A stretch of DNA of 64,000 bases, taken from contig NZ_CP141608.1 in NCBI RefSeq assembly GCF_035581345.1, positions 4,122,501 through 4,186,500 of the forward strand, in the 5' to 3' direction. Position 1 is the first letter of the stretch, and each line of letters opens with the position of its first letter. The DNA is from Pseudomonas sp. JQ170C (GTDB lineage: Bacteria; Pseudomonadota; Gammaproteobacteria; Pseudomonadales; Pseudomonadaceae). Made by a program: the position numbers and the translations under genes. This document shows positions 23,245 through 33,800 of the stretch, one piece after another. The notes beneath the pieces are model-generated. The model was not told the DNA's origin, searched no databases, and worked only from the letters and a program-made list of their open reading frames with translations.

Positions 23245-25349
23245 GTGGCCCAACGATCACATTGCAACCGCTGGTAGACGGCCCTGGCTGGGTCGGCGTG
23301 ATGTCGCAGTGGGTGGCCTGGAAGGTGCTGCACCTGCCGCAGTTTCTCGGCCCTGAAGGCCCACCCTATTGGTTGTGGCGGCGCGGGCAAAAAGCCCCCA
23401 AAGGCCTGAAGGCTATCGCGGGTATCGGCTACAAGGATTCCTCGGCCCCGGCCCGGGTGCTGTGCAAGCGCTGGGGGTTGCCTTACATCGCCATTGAAGA
23501 CGGCTTCCTGCGCTCATCTTCGCTGGGCGTCGAGGGCGACACACCGATGTCGCTGGTGGTCGACCCGGTGGGTATCCACTACCTCGCCGATCGTCCTTCG
23601 CTGCTGGAAAACATCCTCCAGGCGCCAGATGAACTGACCCCCGCCGAGCTGGACAGCGCCCGCCAATTGATTGCGCTGATGCGCAGCAGCGGTATCGGCA
23701 AGTACAACAATGCCCCGGATCTGGACCCGGCTGATCCATTGGGCCGCGAGCGCCCCCTGGTGCTGGTGGTGGACCAGACCGCGGGCGACTACTCCATCCC
23801 CGGCGGCGGCCTGACCGAGGCGGATTACGTTCGCATGCTTGATGCGGCTCTGGCAGAGAACCCCGATGCCGAAGTGCGCGTGCGCATCCACCCCGACTGC
23901 GTGGGTGGGCACAAGCCCAGTTGCCTGCTGGCGGCAGCGACTGCGCGGGGCGTTGCCCTGGAGGCCCGCCCGGTGTCGTGGGCATCCCTGGCCCGCCGCG
24001 CCCGGCGGGTGTACATCGGCACCAGCCAGGCCGGGCTCGAGGCGTTGATCCAGGGTGTTCCGGTGACCTGTTTTGGCCTGCCGTTCTACGCCGGCTGGGG
24101 CCTGACCGACGACCGCATGCCGATCCCCCGGCGCCAGGCGCGGCCGGACCTGGTGCAGTTGGTGGCGGCGGCCTATGTGCGTTATTGCCGTTACGTCGAT
24201 CCGCTGACCGGGCAACTCACCGACGCACTGACGGTGGCCCGGCAACTGGCGCGCAAGAAAGCACAAGACGCGGAGTTCGCCGGCGACATCATCGTGCTGG
24301 GGATCAAGCGCCATAAGCAGCACAACATCCGGCGTTTTTTCAGCAGCCGCTGGGGCCGCCTGAGCTTCGCCGAAGACAGCCCGACCCTGGTAGCCGATGT
24401 CGCCGCCAGGCAAGGCAAGGTGCTGGTCTGGGCCGCACGCGAACCTGCCGATCTCAAAGCCCGTGCCGCCGCCGCTGATGTGCCGGTATGGCGTGTCGAA
24501 GATGGTTTTTTGCGCTCCAATGGCCTGGGCGTGCGCAACGCGCCAGCGCTGTCGCTGGTGCTCGACCGCCGCGGCATGCACTTCGACACCAGCGCCCCGT
24601 GCGATCTGGAACACTTGCTGGAACACACGGACTTCGATGCCGAGACGTTGATGGAAGCGGCCCGCTTGCGCGAAGGGATCGTTGCCCGGCGCGTGAGCAA
24701 GTACAACCTCAATAACGCCGCTGACAATCAGATCCACGCCCGCCCGGGCCAGCGCCGCATCCTGGTGCCCGGGCAGGTGGAGGACGACGCCTCGCTGCGC
24801 TACTGCACCGACGGCCTGCGCGATAATCTGTCACTGCTCGCCCATGTAAGGGCCAGCGCTCCGGATGCCTGGATCGTGTACAAGCCCCACCCGGATGTGG
24901 AGGCCGGCAAACGTCGCGGCTTCACACCTGACCACAGCCAACTGGCGTTGGCCGACCAGGTACTGTGCGGGGTCGATATCGCCAGCCTGTACGACCAGGT
25001 CGATGAAGTGCATACCCTCAGCTCCACCGCAGGGTTTGAAGCGTTGTTGCGCGGCCTGACCGTGGCCACCTATGGCACCCCCTTTTACGCCGGCTGGGGT
25101 CTTACCCACGACCACCTGCCCTTCACGCGCCGCACCCGGCGCCTCACCCTGGACCAGTTGGTAGCCGGCGCCCTGTTGCGCTATGCGCGCTATGCCGACC
25201 CCCAGCACGCTTTGCCCTGCGATGCCTGGCATGCCCTGACATGCCTGTCGAACCATCGCCCGCAGCAGCTTGCGCATCACCCGCGCCTGCAGCCGCTGCT
25301 CAATTACACCCGGACCATGCTCGGCTGCGGCCGTACAGAGGTCCCCTAA
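23241..25349 (+). CDS. KpsC paralogue (second capsule beta-Kdo transferase, RkpJ-like)
   Basis: The protein is 702 aa. Like the first KpsC it has two transferase halves, with EDGFLRSSSLG at about 86 and EDGFLRSNGLG at about 420, and SKYNLN in the second half. The two paralogues are clearly diverged, so this is not a recent duplication. It is coded within the SDR-LTA-GNAT operon, as RkpJ goes with RkpH/RkpI in rhizobia. It could act on a different acceptor lipid, or extend a different part of the linker. Confidence 0.9.
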   Translation: MSGPTITLQPLVDGPGWVGVMSQWVAWKVLHLPQFLGPEGPPYWLWRRGQKAPKGLKAIAGIGYKDSSAPARVLCKRWGLPYIAIEDGFLRSSSLGVEGDTPMSLVVDPVGIHYLADRPSLLENILQAPDELTPAELDSARQLIALMRSSGIGKYNNAPDLDPADPLGRERPLVLVVDQTAGDYSIPGGGLTEADYVRMLDAALAENPDAEVRVRIHPDCVGGHKPSCLLAAATARGVALEARPVSWASLARRARRVYIGTSQAGLEALIQGVPVTCFGLPFYAGWGLTDDRMPIPRRQARPDLVQLVAAAYVRYCRYVDPLTGQLTDALTVARQLARKKAQDAEFAGDIIVLGIKRHKQHNIRRFFSSRWGRLSFAEDSPTLVADVAARQGKVLVWAAREPADLKARAAAADVPVWRVEDGFLRSNGLGVRNAPALSLVLDRRGMHFDTSAPCDLEHLLEHTDFDAETLMEAARLREGIVARRVSKYNLNNAADNQIHARPGQRRILVPGQVEDDASLRYCTDGLRDNLSLLAHVRASAPDAWIVYKPHPDVEAGKRRGFTPDHSQLALADQVLCGVDIASLYDQVDEVHTLSSTAGFEALLRGLTVATYGTPFYAGWGLTHDHLPFTRRTRRLTLDQLVAGALLRYARYADPQHALPCDAWHALTCLSNHRPQQLAHHPRLQPLLNYTRTMLGCGRTEVP

Positions 25350-25360
25350 AGGACTAGACC

Positions 25361-26404
25361 ATGCCTGCATCACTGAAGGATCTGGGCCGTTATGCGGCAC
25401 TGCCCTGGCATTGCCTGCAACTGCTGACCCACGCCAAGTCATTCGAGAACAACCCTGTGCTGGGCAGCGCCCGGCTCAATGCCCTGGGCCTGCACGTGCA
25501 GCGTCGACAATTGGCCATGGCCATGGCGGCGATGCGGCGCCGGGCCCTGGCGCCACGGCTGGACGCTGGCGAGCTGGCACATTTTGAGGAGCAGGGCTTT
25601 TTCGTGCGCGAGAACGCCTTGCCCGCCGAACAGTTCGCCGCCTTGCGCGCCGAGCTGGGCAACCTGCGCAGCACCGGCTGGGAGATGCGCCAGGGCAAGG
25701 CCGTGACCCGGCGGGTGAGCCTGGACCAGGATGTGCTGGAGAAGAACCCGGCCAGCGCCGCGTTCGTGGCCGACCGCGGCGTGCGCGACTTGATCGCCTA
25801 TGCGTCGTCCAACACCGGCGGCATCACGTACCAGCTGCAGTCGATCGTGATCGACGGCGTCAATGCCGAGAAGGACCCGCAAACCCGCCTGCATGCCGAC
25901 ACCTTCCATCCCACTGCCAAGGCGTGGTTGTTCCTGGATGACGTGGAAGATGACCAGGGGCCGTTCAGCTACGTGCCCGGTTCTCATCGCCTGACGCCGG
26001 AACGCCTGGCCTGGGAATACCGCCAGAGCCTGGATGCGGCCCGTTCGCCGGAGCAGATGCACCGCGAGGGGTCGTTCCGGGTTCACGAACATGAACTGGC
26101 CGAACTCGGCCTGCCAGCGCCACGGCGCTTCTCGGTTCCGGCCAATACGCTGGTGGTGGCGGATACCTCGGGCTTTCATGCCCGCTGCCCGAGCTTGCAG
26201 CCGAGCCACCGGGTGGAGATTTACGCGAGCCTGCGCCGTAATCCGTTCATTCCATGGCGCGGTGCCCACCTGTTCGCCCTGCCGTGGATTGCCAACCATC
26301 ACATGCGCTGGGACATTCGCCTGAAGCGCTTGATGGGGTTCGACAAGCGCAGCCACTGGCGTTTTATCGAAGCGCTCAACGCTTACGAAAAGCCGTATAT
26401 CTGA
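25361..26404 (+). CDS. Phytanoyl-CoA dioxygenase (PhyH) family oxygenase
   Basis: The protein is 347 aa. The non-heme iron facial triad is visible: His 178 and Asp 180 in RLHADTFHPT, and distal His 273 in GFHARCPSL; SHRVEIYASLR would hold 2-oxoglutarate. It also has the double-stranded beta-helix motif GPFSYVPGSHRLTPER. These enzymes hydroxylate lipids and small molecules using 2-oxoglutarate and O2. It starts 11 bp after the second kpsC and ends the operon. Hydroxylation of the capsule lipid tail is the natural guess (inference). Confidence 0.85.
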   Translation: MPASLKDLGRYAALPWHCLQLLTHAKSFENNPVLGSARLNALGLHVQRRQLAMAMAAMRRRALAPRLDAGELAHFEEQGFFVRENALPAEQFAALRAELGNLRSTGWEMRQGKAVTRRVSLDQDVLEKNPASAAFVADRGVRDLIAYASSNTGGITYQLQSIVIDGVNAEKDPQTRLHADTFHPTAKAWLFLDDVEDDQGPFSYVPGSHRLTPERLAWEYRQSLDAARSPEQMHREGSFRVHEHELAELGLPAPRRFSVPANTLVVADTSGFHARCPSLQPSHRVEIYASLRRNPFIPWRGAHLFALPWIANHHMRWDIRLKRLMGFDKRSHWRFIEALNAYEKPYI

Positions 26405-26407
26405 CCG

Positions 26408-26457
26408 CTTCGCGGGGCAAGCCCGCGCCTACGGTAGGAGCGGGCCGCCCCGCGATC
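26408..26457. repeat. Inverted REP pair between convergent PhyH and oxoamine synthase genes
   Basis: CGCGGGGCAAGCCCGCGCCTAC (26411-26432) and an imperfect inverted copy GTAGGAGCGGGCCGCCCCGCG (26434-26454). A REP palindrome in the 55-bp gap between two convergent operons may serve as a bidirectional terminator. Confidence 0.8.
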
Positions 26458-26459
26458 GT

Positions 26460-27812
26460 TCAAGAAAGCCGGGCCATCTCTTCGGCAACGATGGCCACGG
26501 TGCTGATGATCTGCTCCTCGGTGTGCTCGCAAGACACAAAGAACCGCACCCGCGCGGCCTTTTCCGGCACCGCCGGATAAAGGATCGGCTGGGCGTTGAT
26601 CCCGCGCTCGAACAATGCGCTGGACAACCGTCCCGCCTTGAACGAGCTGCCGGTAATCACCGGAATCACCGCAAGCCCGGTGCTGGTGGCCGTATCCAGC
26701 CCCGCCGCTTTGGCCAGGCGCAGGAACAGTTCGCCACGGGCCTGCATCGTTTGCACCCGCTCCTGATCCCCCGCCATGCACTTGAGCGCCGCCAGCGCCG
26801 ACGCGGTCACCGAAGGCGGCATGCCCACGCTGTACAGGAAACCCGGAGCCAGAAACTTGAGGTGCTCCACCAGCGCCGTGTTGCCGGCAATGTAACCGCC
26901 ACAACTGGCCAGGGCCTTGCTCAAGGTTCCCATCCAGATATCGACGTCATCACCCGCCAGGCCGAAATGCTCGCGAATGCCTTTGCCGTTCGCGCCCATC
27001 ACGCCCAGTGAGTGCGCCTCATCGACCATCAGAAAGACTTTGTGCTTGCGTTTGAGCTCGACGAAACGCGGCAGGTCCGGGTAGTCGCCGTCCATGCTGT
27101 AGATGCCTTCGACCACCACCAGCACCCGCTCGAAATGCGGGCGCTGCTCGGCCAGAATCCGGTCCAGTGCCTGCCAGTCGTTATGGGCGAAACTCAAGCG
27201 CCGCGCCCCCGACAACTGGATGCCCTGCAGCACGCTGTTGTGGATCAGCTCGTCATGCAGCACCAGGTCGCGCGGGCCGAACAGGTAGCCGATGGTGGTG
27301 ACGTTGGTGGCGTGGCCACTGACAAACACCACCGCATCGTCAACCTCATAGAGGCTCGCCAGCTCACGCTCCAGCTCACGGTGCAGCGGACGATCACCCG
27401 ACACCGGCCGGCTGGCCGACACCGAGGTGCCGTAGCGATCAATCGCTGCCTTGGCCGCCTCGGCCACCACCGGGTGACCGGAGTAGCCAAGGTAGTTGTA
27501 GCTGGCGAAGTTGATGTACTCACGGCTGCCGATGCAGGTTTCAGCGCCCGCCGTGCCCTCGTGCATACGAAAGAACGGGTTGGCCAGGCCCAGGCGTGCA
27601 GCGCTCTGCTGCATCACCCGCAACTGCTGATAGCCGGGGTGCTGGTCGAAGCGATAGAACGCCTCGGGCACCTTCAGCGCGGCCTGCTGTGCTTGCTCCA
27701 GGGTCGCGCCGCCGGCTGTATCGCCCGCCTCGCTGCGACGGCGTTCCAGTGCTTGCTGGATCAGCCGTTGCTTGATACCGGCGCCTAGGCCGGTGGGCGT
27801 TTTTGCAGTCAT
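26460..27812 (-). CDS. Alpha-oxoamine synthase (AONS/SPT-like PLP enzyme, RkpG-like)
   Basis: The protein is 450 aa. The PLP lysine is Lys 299 in GTLSKALASCGGYIAG. Other family motifs: NFASYNYLGYSGHP, VFVSGHATNVTTIG (cofactor stacking region), and DEAHSLGVMG (Asp of DEAH binds the pyridine). The family condenses an acyl thioester with an amino acid, losing CO2, to make an alpha-amino ketone (as in serine palmitoyltransferase and PigH/Fum8-type enzymes that unload polyketides). It begins 7 bases after the PKS stop; an in-frame TTG at 27827 overlaps that stop, but ATG 27812 is preferred. The 60-residue N-terminal extension is not typical of AONS itself. Confidence 0.9.
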   Translation of the reverse strand: MTAKTPTGLGAGIKQRLIQQALERRRSEAGDTAGGATLEQAQQAALKVPEAFYRFDQHPGYQQLRVMQQSAARLGLANPFFRMHEGTAGAETCIGSREYINFASYNYLGYSGHPVVAEAAKAAIDRYGTSVSASRPVSGDRPLHRELERELASLYEVDDAVVFVSGHATNVTTIGYLFGPRDLVLHDELIHNSVLQGIQLSGARRLSFAHNDWQALDRILAEQRPHFERVLVVVEGIYSMDGDYPDLPRFVELKRKHKVFLMVDEAHSLGVMGANGKGIREHFGLAGDDVDIWMGTLSKALASCGGYIAGNTALVEHLKFLAPGFLYSVGMPPSVTASALAALKCMAGDQERVQTMQARGELFLRLAKAAGLDTATSTGLAVIPVITGSSFKAGRLSSALFERGINAQPILYPAVPEKAARVRFFVSCEHTEEQIISTVAIVAEEMARLS

Positions 27813-27819
27813 CGGACTT

Positions 27820-30800
27820 TCACTCAATCAAACGGTTAGGGACTGCAGTGTTATCGGCAAGCTCGGCGTTAAGTTCAGCGATCTGTTCACGGCTCAGCTC
27901 ACTGCCGTGACGCGCCAGCACGTTCTCGGCCAGGGCCGCAGGCGCCGAGGCTTCGTTGCCCCCCGCTTCGCCACGCAGCAAGTCGAGAATGCGCACGCTG
28001 AGCTTGTCGATGCTGGAGCTTTCGCTGAGCTCCATTACCGGCAGGCGAATGCCGAAACGCTCTTCCAGTGCGACGACCAGCTCGACACTCATCAGCGAGT
28101 CGAGCCCCAGTTCCTGCAGCGGGCGCTGGGTGTCCAGACGCGCCGCCGGCAAGCGCAGGATTTCGCAGACTTCGTGCTTGAGCAGCTCGACAAAGCGCTC
28201 CAGCACCTGTTCGTCGTCAAGCTCGGCGAGCATGCGCTGAATGTCTTCGGCGTCGTTGTCGTCGTCCTGTTCGCCGCCATGGGCGCGGACCAGTTCGACA
28301 AAGCGCGGCGTCGCCGCACTCGGCAGGAAGCGCGACAAGGCCTTCCATTCCAGCTCCAGCACGCCGATGCCGTCGTCACCCTTGAGCAGCATCTGCTCCA
28401 GGTGCGCCAGCGCCACGTCCGCCCGCAGTGCTGCTCCGCCCATGCGGCTTTGCAGGGCATCCTTGATCTGTTCGTTGCGGGCCAGGAAGCCGACGTCGTC
28501 GATGGCGCCCCACAGCACGGCGGTAGCCGCCAGCCCCAGGCTGCGACGATGGCGGGCCAGGGCTTCGAGCCAGTGGTTGGCGGCCACATAGTTGGCCTGG
28601 CCGGGGTTGCCAAACAGGGTGGTGGCCGAGGAGAACATCACGAAGAAGTCCAGGGCCAGTTCACGGGTCAGTTCGTGCAGGTATTGCGCGCCCTTGGCCT
28701 TGGGCTCCAGCACACGCTGCAGCTGCTCGGCCTCGAGGTTGCGGATCAGGCTGTCGTCGATCACCGTGGCCGCATGCACCAGGCCGCGCAAGGGATACGG
28801 GCTTGCATTGATGCGCTCGAACACGCCGCGCAGCTGCTGCGCATCGGTGATGTCACAGGCCAGCGCCTGCACATCAATGCCCTGGGCCTGCCATGCGGCC
28901 AGGCTTGGCTGGACCTCGACACTGGCCGGGCCACGGCGGCCGAGCAACACCAGGTGCCGCGCGCCTTTGTCCACCAGCCACTGCGCCGTGCGCAGGCCAA
29001 AGCCGCCCACACCACCAGTGACCAGGTAGGTGGCATCGCCACTGAGTTGCAGGTGCTGTACCGGCTGCTGACGGGTTTCCACCAACTGCTCGATCGGGTT
29101 GCCATAGGTGACCACGATCTTGCCGATCTGCCGGGCCTGCTGCATGTAGCGGAAGGCCTCGACCACCTGGTTGGCGTCGAACTCGCGGAACGGCAATGGG
29201 TGCAGGATGCCTTGCTCGAACAGCGCCATCATCTGCGCGAACAGGCGCCGGGTCAGGTCCGGGCGCTCGCTCATCAACTGGTCGGCATCGATGCCGAAGT
29301 AGCTGATGTTGTTGCGGAACGGACGCAGGCCGATGCGGGTGTTCTGGTAGAAGTCGCGCTTGCCCAGCTCCAGGAACCGGCCAAACGGCTTGAGCACCCG
29401 CAGGTTGCGGTTGATCGCTTCGCCCGCCAGGGAGTTGAGCACCACATCGACGCCACGCCCGCCGGTCATTGCCAGCACTTCGTCGGCATAGGCCAGAGAG
29501 CGCGAGTCGAACACCTTGTCGACACCGAGCAGGCGCAGGAAGTCGCGCTTTTCGTCGCTGCCGGCGGTGGCATAGATCTGCGCGCCGCACCACTTGGCGA
29601 TCTGGATCGCAGCGATGCCCACGCCGCCCGCGGCGCCGTGGATCAGTACCTTCTCGCCCGGCTCCAGGCGTGCCAGGTAATGCAGGGCGTAGTAGACGGT
29701 GAAGAACGTACTTGGAATGGTCGCCGCCGCCTCGAACGACATGCCGTCCGGAATACGCGCCACGGCGTTGGCGTTGGTCACCAGGCGGTTGGCAAAACTG
29801 CACGGCCCGAAGCCCACCACACGGTCGCCCGGGGCGAAATCGCCCAGCACATCGGCGCCTTTGCCCTGGACCACGCCGGAGAATTCAAAGCCCAGGGTCG
29901 GCCCGGAGAAGCCGTTCTCGATGGCTTCATCCGACAGCAAGCCAAGGGCGAACATCACGTCGCGGAAGTTCAGGCCGGTGGCACGTACGGCAATGTCCAG
30001 CTCGTCCGGCGCAGGCAGGCGCGGCTCGCGCACTTCCCAGCGCAAGTTGCGCAACTGGCCGGGCAGGTCGAAGCCCAGGCTGATGCGCTTGTCGGCATCG
30101 CCCACCACCCGAGCCTGATCGTCCAGCACGCGCAAGCGCGGCACATAGCGCTGGCCATCGGCGGTGATGGCCAACTCGGTTTCGGCATCGGCGTGCAGCA
30201 GTGCGGGCAGCAGGCTGTCGACCGGTGCATTGAAGGCCAGGTCGAGCAGGCGAACCTTGCAACTGACCGACTCGTTCGCCAAGGTGCGGCCAAAGCCCCA
30301 GAAGGCGGCATCGGCAATGGCGTCGACGTTCTCGGCACTGTCACCGGCGTACAGGTGAGCCGCAGCTCCACGGGTCAACAGCCAGCATTGCGGCGCCATA
30401 CCAAGCGACTCGCACGCCTGCACCAGTGCAGCCGCCTGCATGCAGCGCAGGCCCTGGCCATCGAGGCCCTGGTTGGCATCGAAGCCGACCAGGTGCAGGA
30501 GCTGCTCCGGTGCCTGGTCCAGCGCAGCCAGCTGTTGCGCCAGCGCCTGGGCATTGCCGGGCAGCAGCAGGCTGACCTGCTGGCCTTGCTCGCGCAGGGC
30601 CTGGGCCAACTGCTCGGCAGCGCCCTGCCCGGCCTCGGCCACCAGGGCCCAGCGTTGCACCGGTGTTTCGACTGTCGGCGCATGGCCACCCAGCGGTTTT
30701 TCCGCCAGCAACAGGTAACTGCCACAGGCGTTGCCCGGCAAGGCTTCGAGGGTGTGGGTCAGGGTCAGGCCATGACGCTGCAATTCATGCAGCCAGAACG

Positions 30801-33800
30801 ACGGGCGCTGCTGACGCGACAACGCCTGCTGCGGGCCTGCCAGCCACCAATCGGCCTGAGCACCGAATACAAAGTCAGCCCAACGCGCCGGGTACTGCGC
30901 CAGCAGCGCCAGCTGCCCATGAGCATTAAGCGCGTTGGCGGCCTGACGCAGGGCTTCGCCGATGCTGTCCAGGGCGGCCAGATCCGTCGGTACCAACACC
31001 CAGTCGTACTGACCGGCGTCCGCCAACTGATCAAAACCGACAATGTCCAGTGCCGGGCAATCGTCGCGCAGCATCTGCGCCAACTCCGGCTCCTGCACGC
31101 AGTAGCTGTAGTCGACGCGATCGAAGTCGATACCGGCGTACAGCGACTCGATAAAGGACTGACCGCCAAAACCAAGCTCCAGCACCCGCAGGCGCTGCCC
31201 GGCCGGCAAGGCGGCAAGCCGTTGGGCCAGGGTTTCGCGTACCCCGGCAAGCAGGCGTTGCTGACCCGCTGCACCCAGTACCAGGCGTGCCAGGTTGGCC
31301 CCGCTGGTTTCTCGCGGCAGCAGCTGCTCGAGGGTCTGGCGACCGTCCAGCAAGGCCAGCAAGTGGCGACCGATGCGGCCGACCGAATGAATGATCTGGA
31401 AGTGTTCCGGATAGCTCTTGAACAGCTCCTGCCAGATTTCCTCGGAGGCAGGACGCTCGCCCGCTTCGACGACTTTCCAGTTGCCATCGGCATCACAGCC
31501 AAGGCTGCCGTCGTCCTGGCCGTGGCGCAGCAAGGTCGCCAGGTAATCGCCCGGCACGCCTTCGTGCTGTGACCACAGGGCAACCTGCTCGGCGCTCAAC
31601 TGGCCGCCTGCCTGCTCGATCAGGTCGAGAACAAAACTGGAACACAGGGCTTCGAGCAAGGGCTCGACTTCATTGAGGTAACGCGCCTGCACAGCTTCGT
31701 CACCCAACCCTTGCAGATGAGCTACCAACGGCGTGCCGGCCTGGGCCTCACGCACCAGCGGAACCACCTGGCCAGGCGCAGCCACACCGACATGAGCCAG
31801 GTGTTTGATATCGCCCGAGCGGTCGCGCTGCAGGCGCACGCCGCGGAAGCGCGCGTCCTTGATAAACAGCACGGCATTGCCGGCTGCATCGAACAGGGTG
31901 AAATCCACCAGCAACGAATGCTCGGTGCGCTTGAGTTGCACGACTTCGGCCAGGCACGGCACACCGCCGGCCTTGGCAAAAGCGATACGGCCAAACTTGA
32001 CCGGAATGAACGCCAGGCCCTTGTTGCTGCCCGGCTGGCTGACCAGCAGTTCGGTGATCAACTGGAAAGCACCGTCGAGCAAGGCCGGGTGCAGGTGCAG
32101 CGAGGCCAATTCGTCGGCGATGGCCTCAGGCACGCTCAGTTGCGCCAGCACCCGCGCAGGCTCCACCCAGACGGCGGAAACCGCCTGGTAGGCCGGGCCG
32201 TAGTTCAGGCCAACCGCGCAGGTCAGCGCCAGGTGCTGCTCGCCGGTGAAGTCCGCCGGGCGCTGCGGCAGCGCCGGCGCACGGCCACCAAGTAGCACGC
32301 CACGGGCTTCACCCGGCAAGCGTGCCACGACATGCTGCACCCACTCTTCGCGCTGGGCCAAAGTGCGCGAGGTGACGCGCAGGGTGCCGTCTGCCTCTTC
32401 GACGTTGACGCGGATTTTCTTGCTGCCTTCGCTGCCGAGCAGCAACGGGTTATGAATCTCCAGCTCTTCGATATCGACGAACTCACCCGGCTGGTGCAGC
32501 AACGCCACCGCCAATGCCAGCTCGGTGAAACCGGCGCCGGGGAACAGCACCGACTCACCCACCTTGTGATCGCCCAGGGTCGGGAACAGCTGGGTGTCCA
32601 GACGGTTTTCCCAGGTCAGGGCACGGTCGGCCAGCGGGTAACCCAGCAGCGGGTGCACACGCTCGCGCTGCAGTACACCAAAGGATTCGGCGCTGACCGG
32701 CAACTGGAAGCTGTCACGCTGCCAGGCGTAGTTCGGCAGGCGCACGTTGTTGCCTGCTACCGGGAAGTGCGGCTGCCAGTCTGGCTCGCCGCCCGCAATC
32801 AGCAGCTTGGCCATGCAACGCTCCAGCAACGCCGGGCTGTTGTCCTTGCGCAGCAAGGTGCCGATCACCTGGCCTGGCAACTCGCGCGCATTCAGGGCGT
32901 CGGTGACGTAGGCGCGCAGGATCGGGTGCGGACCGACTTCAACGTAGAGGTTGAAGCCCTGCCCCACCAAAGCGTCCATCGCGCCCTGGAACAGCACCGG
33001 GAAGCGGATGTTCTGCCACCAGTAACGGCTGTCCAGGCGCTGGCCGTCCAGCTCGCCGCCTACGACAGTCGAGTAGAATGGGATATCGCCGCTGCGCGGC
33101 CGAATGTGTGCAAGGTCGGCAATGACCTGTCGCTCGATCGGGTTCATCGCCGGCGAGTGGAAGGCATAGTCCAGGCCCAGGCGGCGGACGAATACCTGAC
33201 GCTCGGTGAGCGCTTCTTCAAGCACGCTCAACGCCTCGACGCTACCGGCGACAGTGGCCCCACGGGCACTGTTTTCGCCCGCGATCACCAACTGGCTATC
33301 CAGGCCCAGCTCCACCAGCACGGCTGCGGTGTCTTCGCCCGACAGGCCCACGGCGCTCATCTGGCCGCTGCCGCGGGTCAGGCCCTGCAGGCGGCTACGG
33401 TGGAAGATCACTTGAGTCGCGTCTTCCAGCGTCAAGGCACCACAGGCCCAGGCAGCGGCCACTTCACCCACGCTGTGGCCAATCACTGCCGCCGGGTGGA
33501 AGCCCTGGGCTGCCAGTACACGGGTGACCGCCACTTGCAGGGCGAACAGCGCAGGCTGGGCGATCTCGGTGCGCACATAGCGATCTTCACCGTTTTCACC
33601 CAGCAGCTCGGCGCGCAGCGAATAGCCCGCCAGTGGCTGGAAAATGGCATCGACTTCAGCGACGGCAGCCTCGAACAGCGGGTTGCCAAGCATCGCGCTG
33701 CCCATGCCCTGCCACTGCGAACCGTTGCCGGAGTAGACGAAGACCGGCCCCTGGACCTTGTCCAGCGCCTGGCCCGCTTCCAGCACCGAACTCAGCTCGC

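Noticed and set aside
27772..31572. 1,266-codon open frame on the plus strand opposite the PKS
   Set aside because: Mirror frame of high-GC codons in the PKS gene; its translation is rich in Q, H, R and A without any domain, and the PKS motifs are clear on the other strand.
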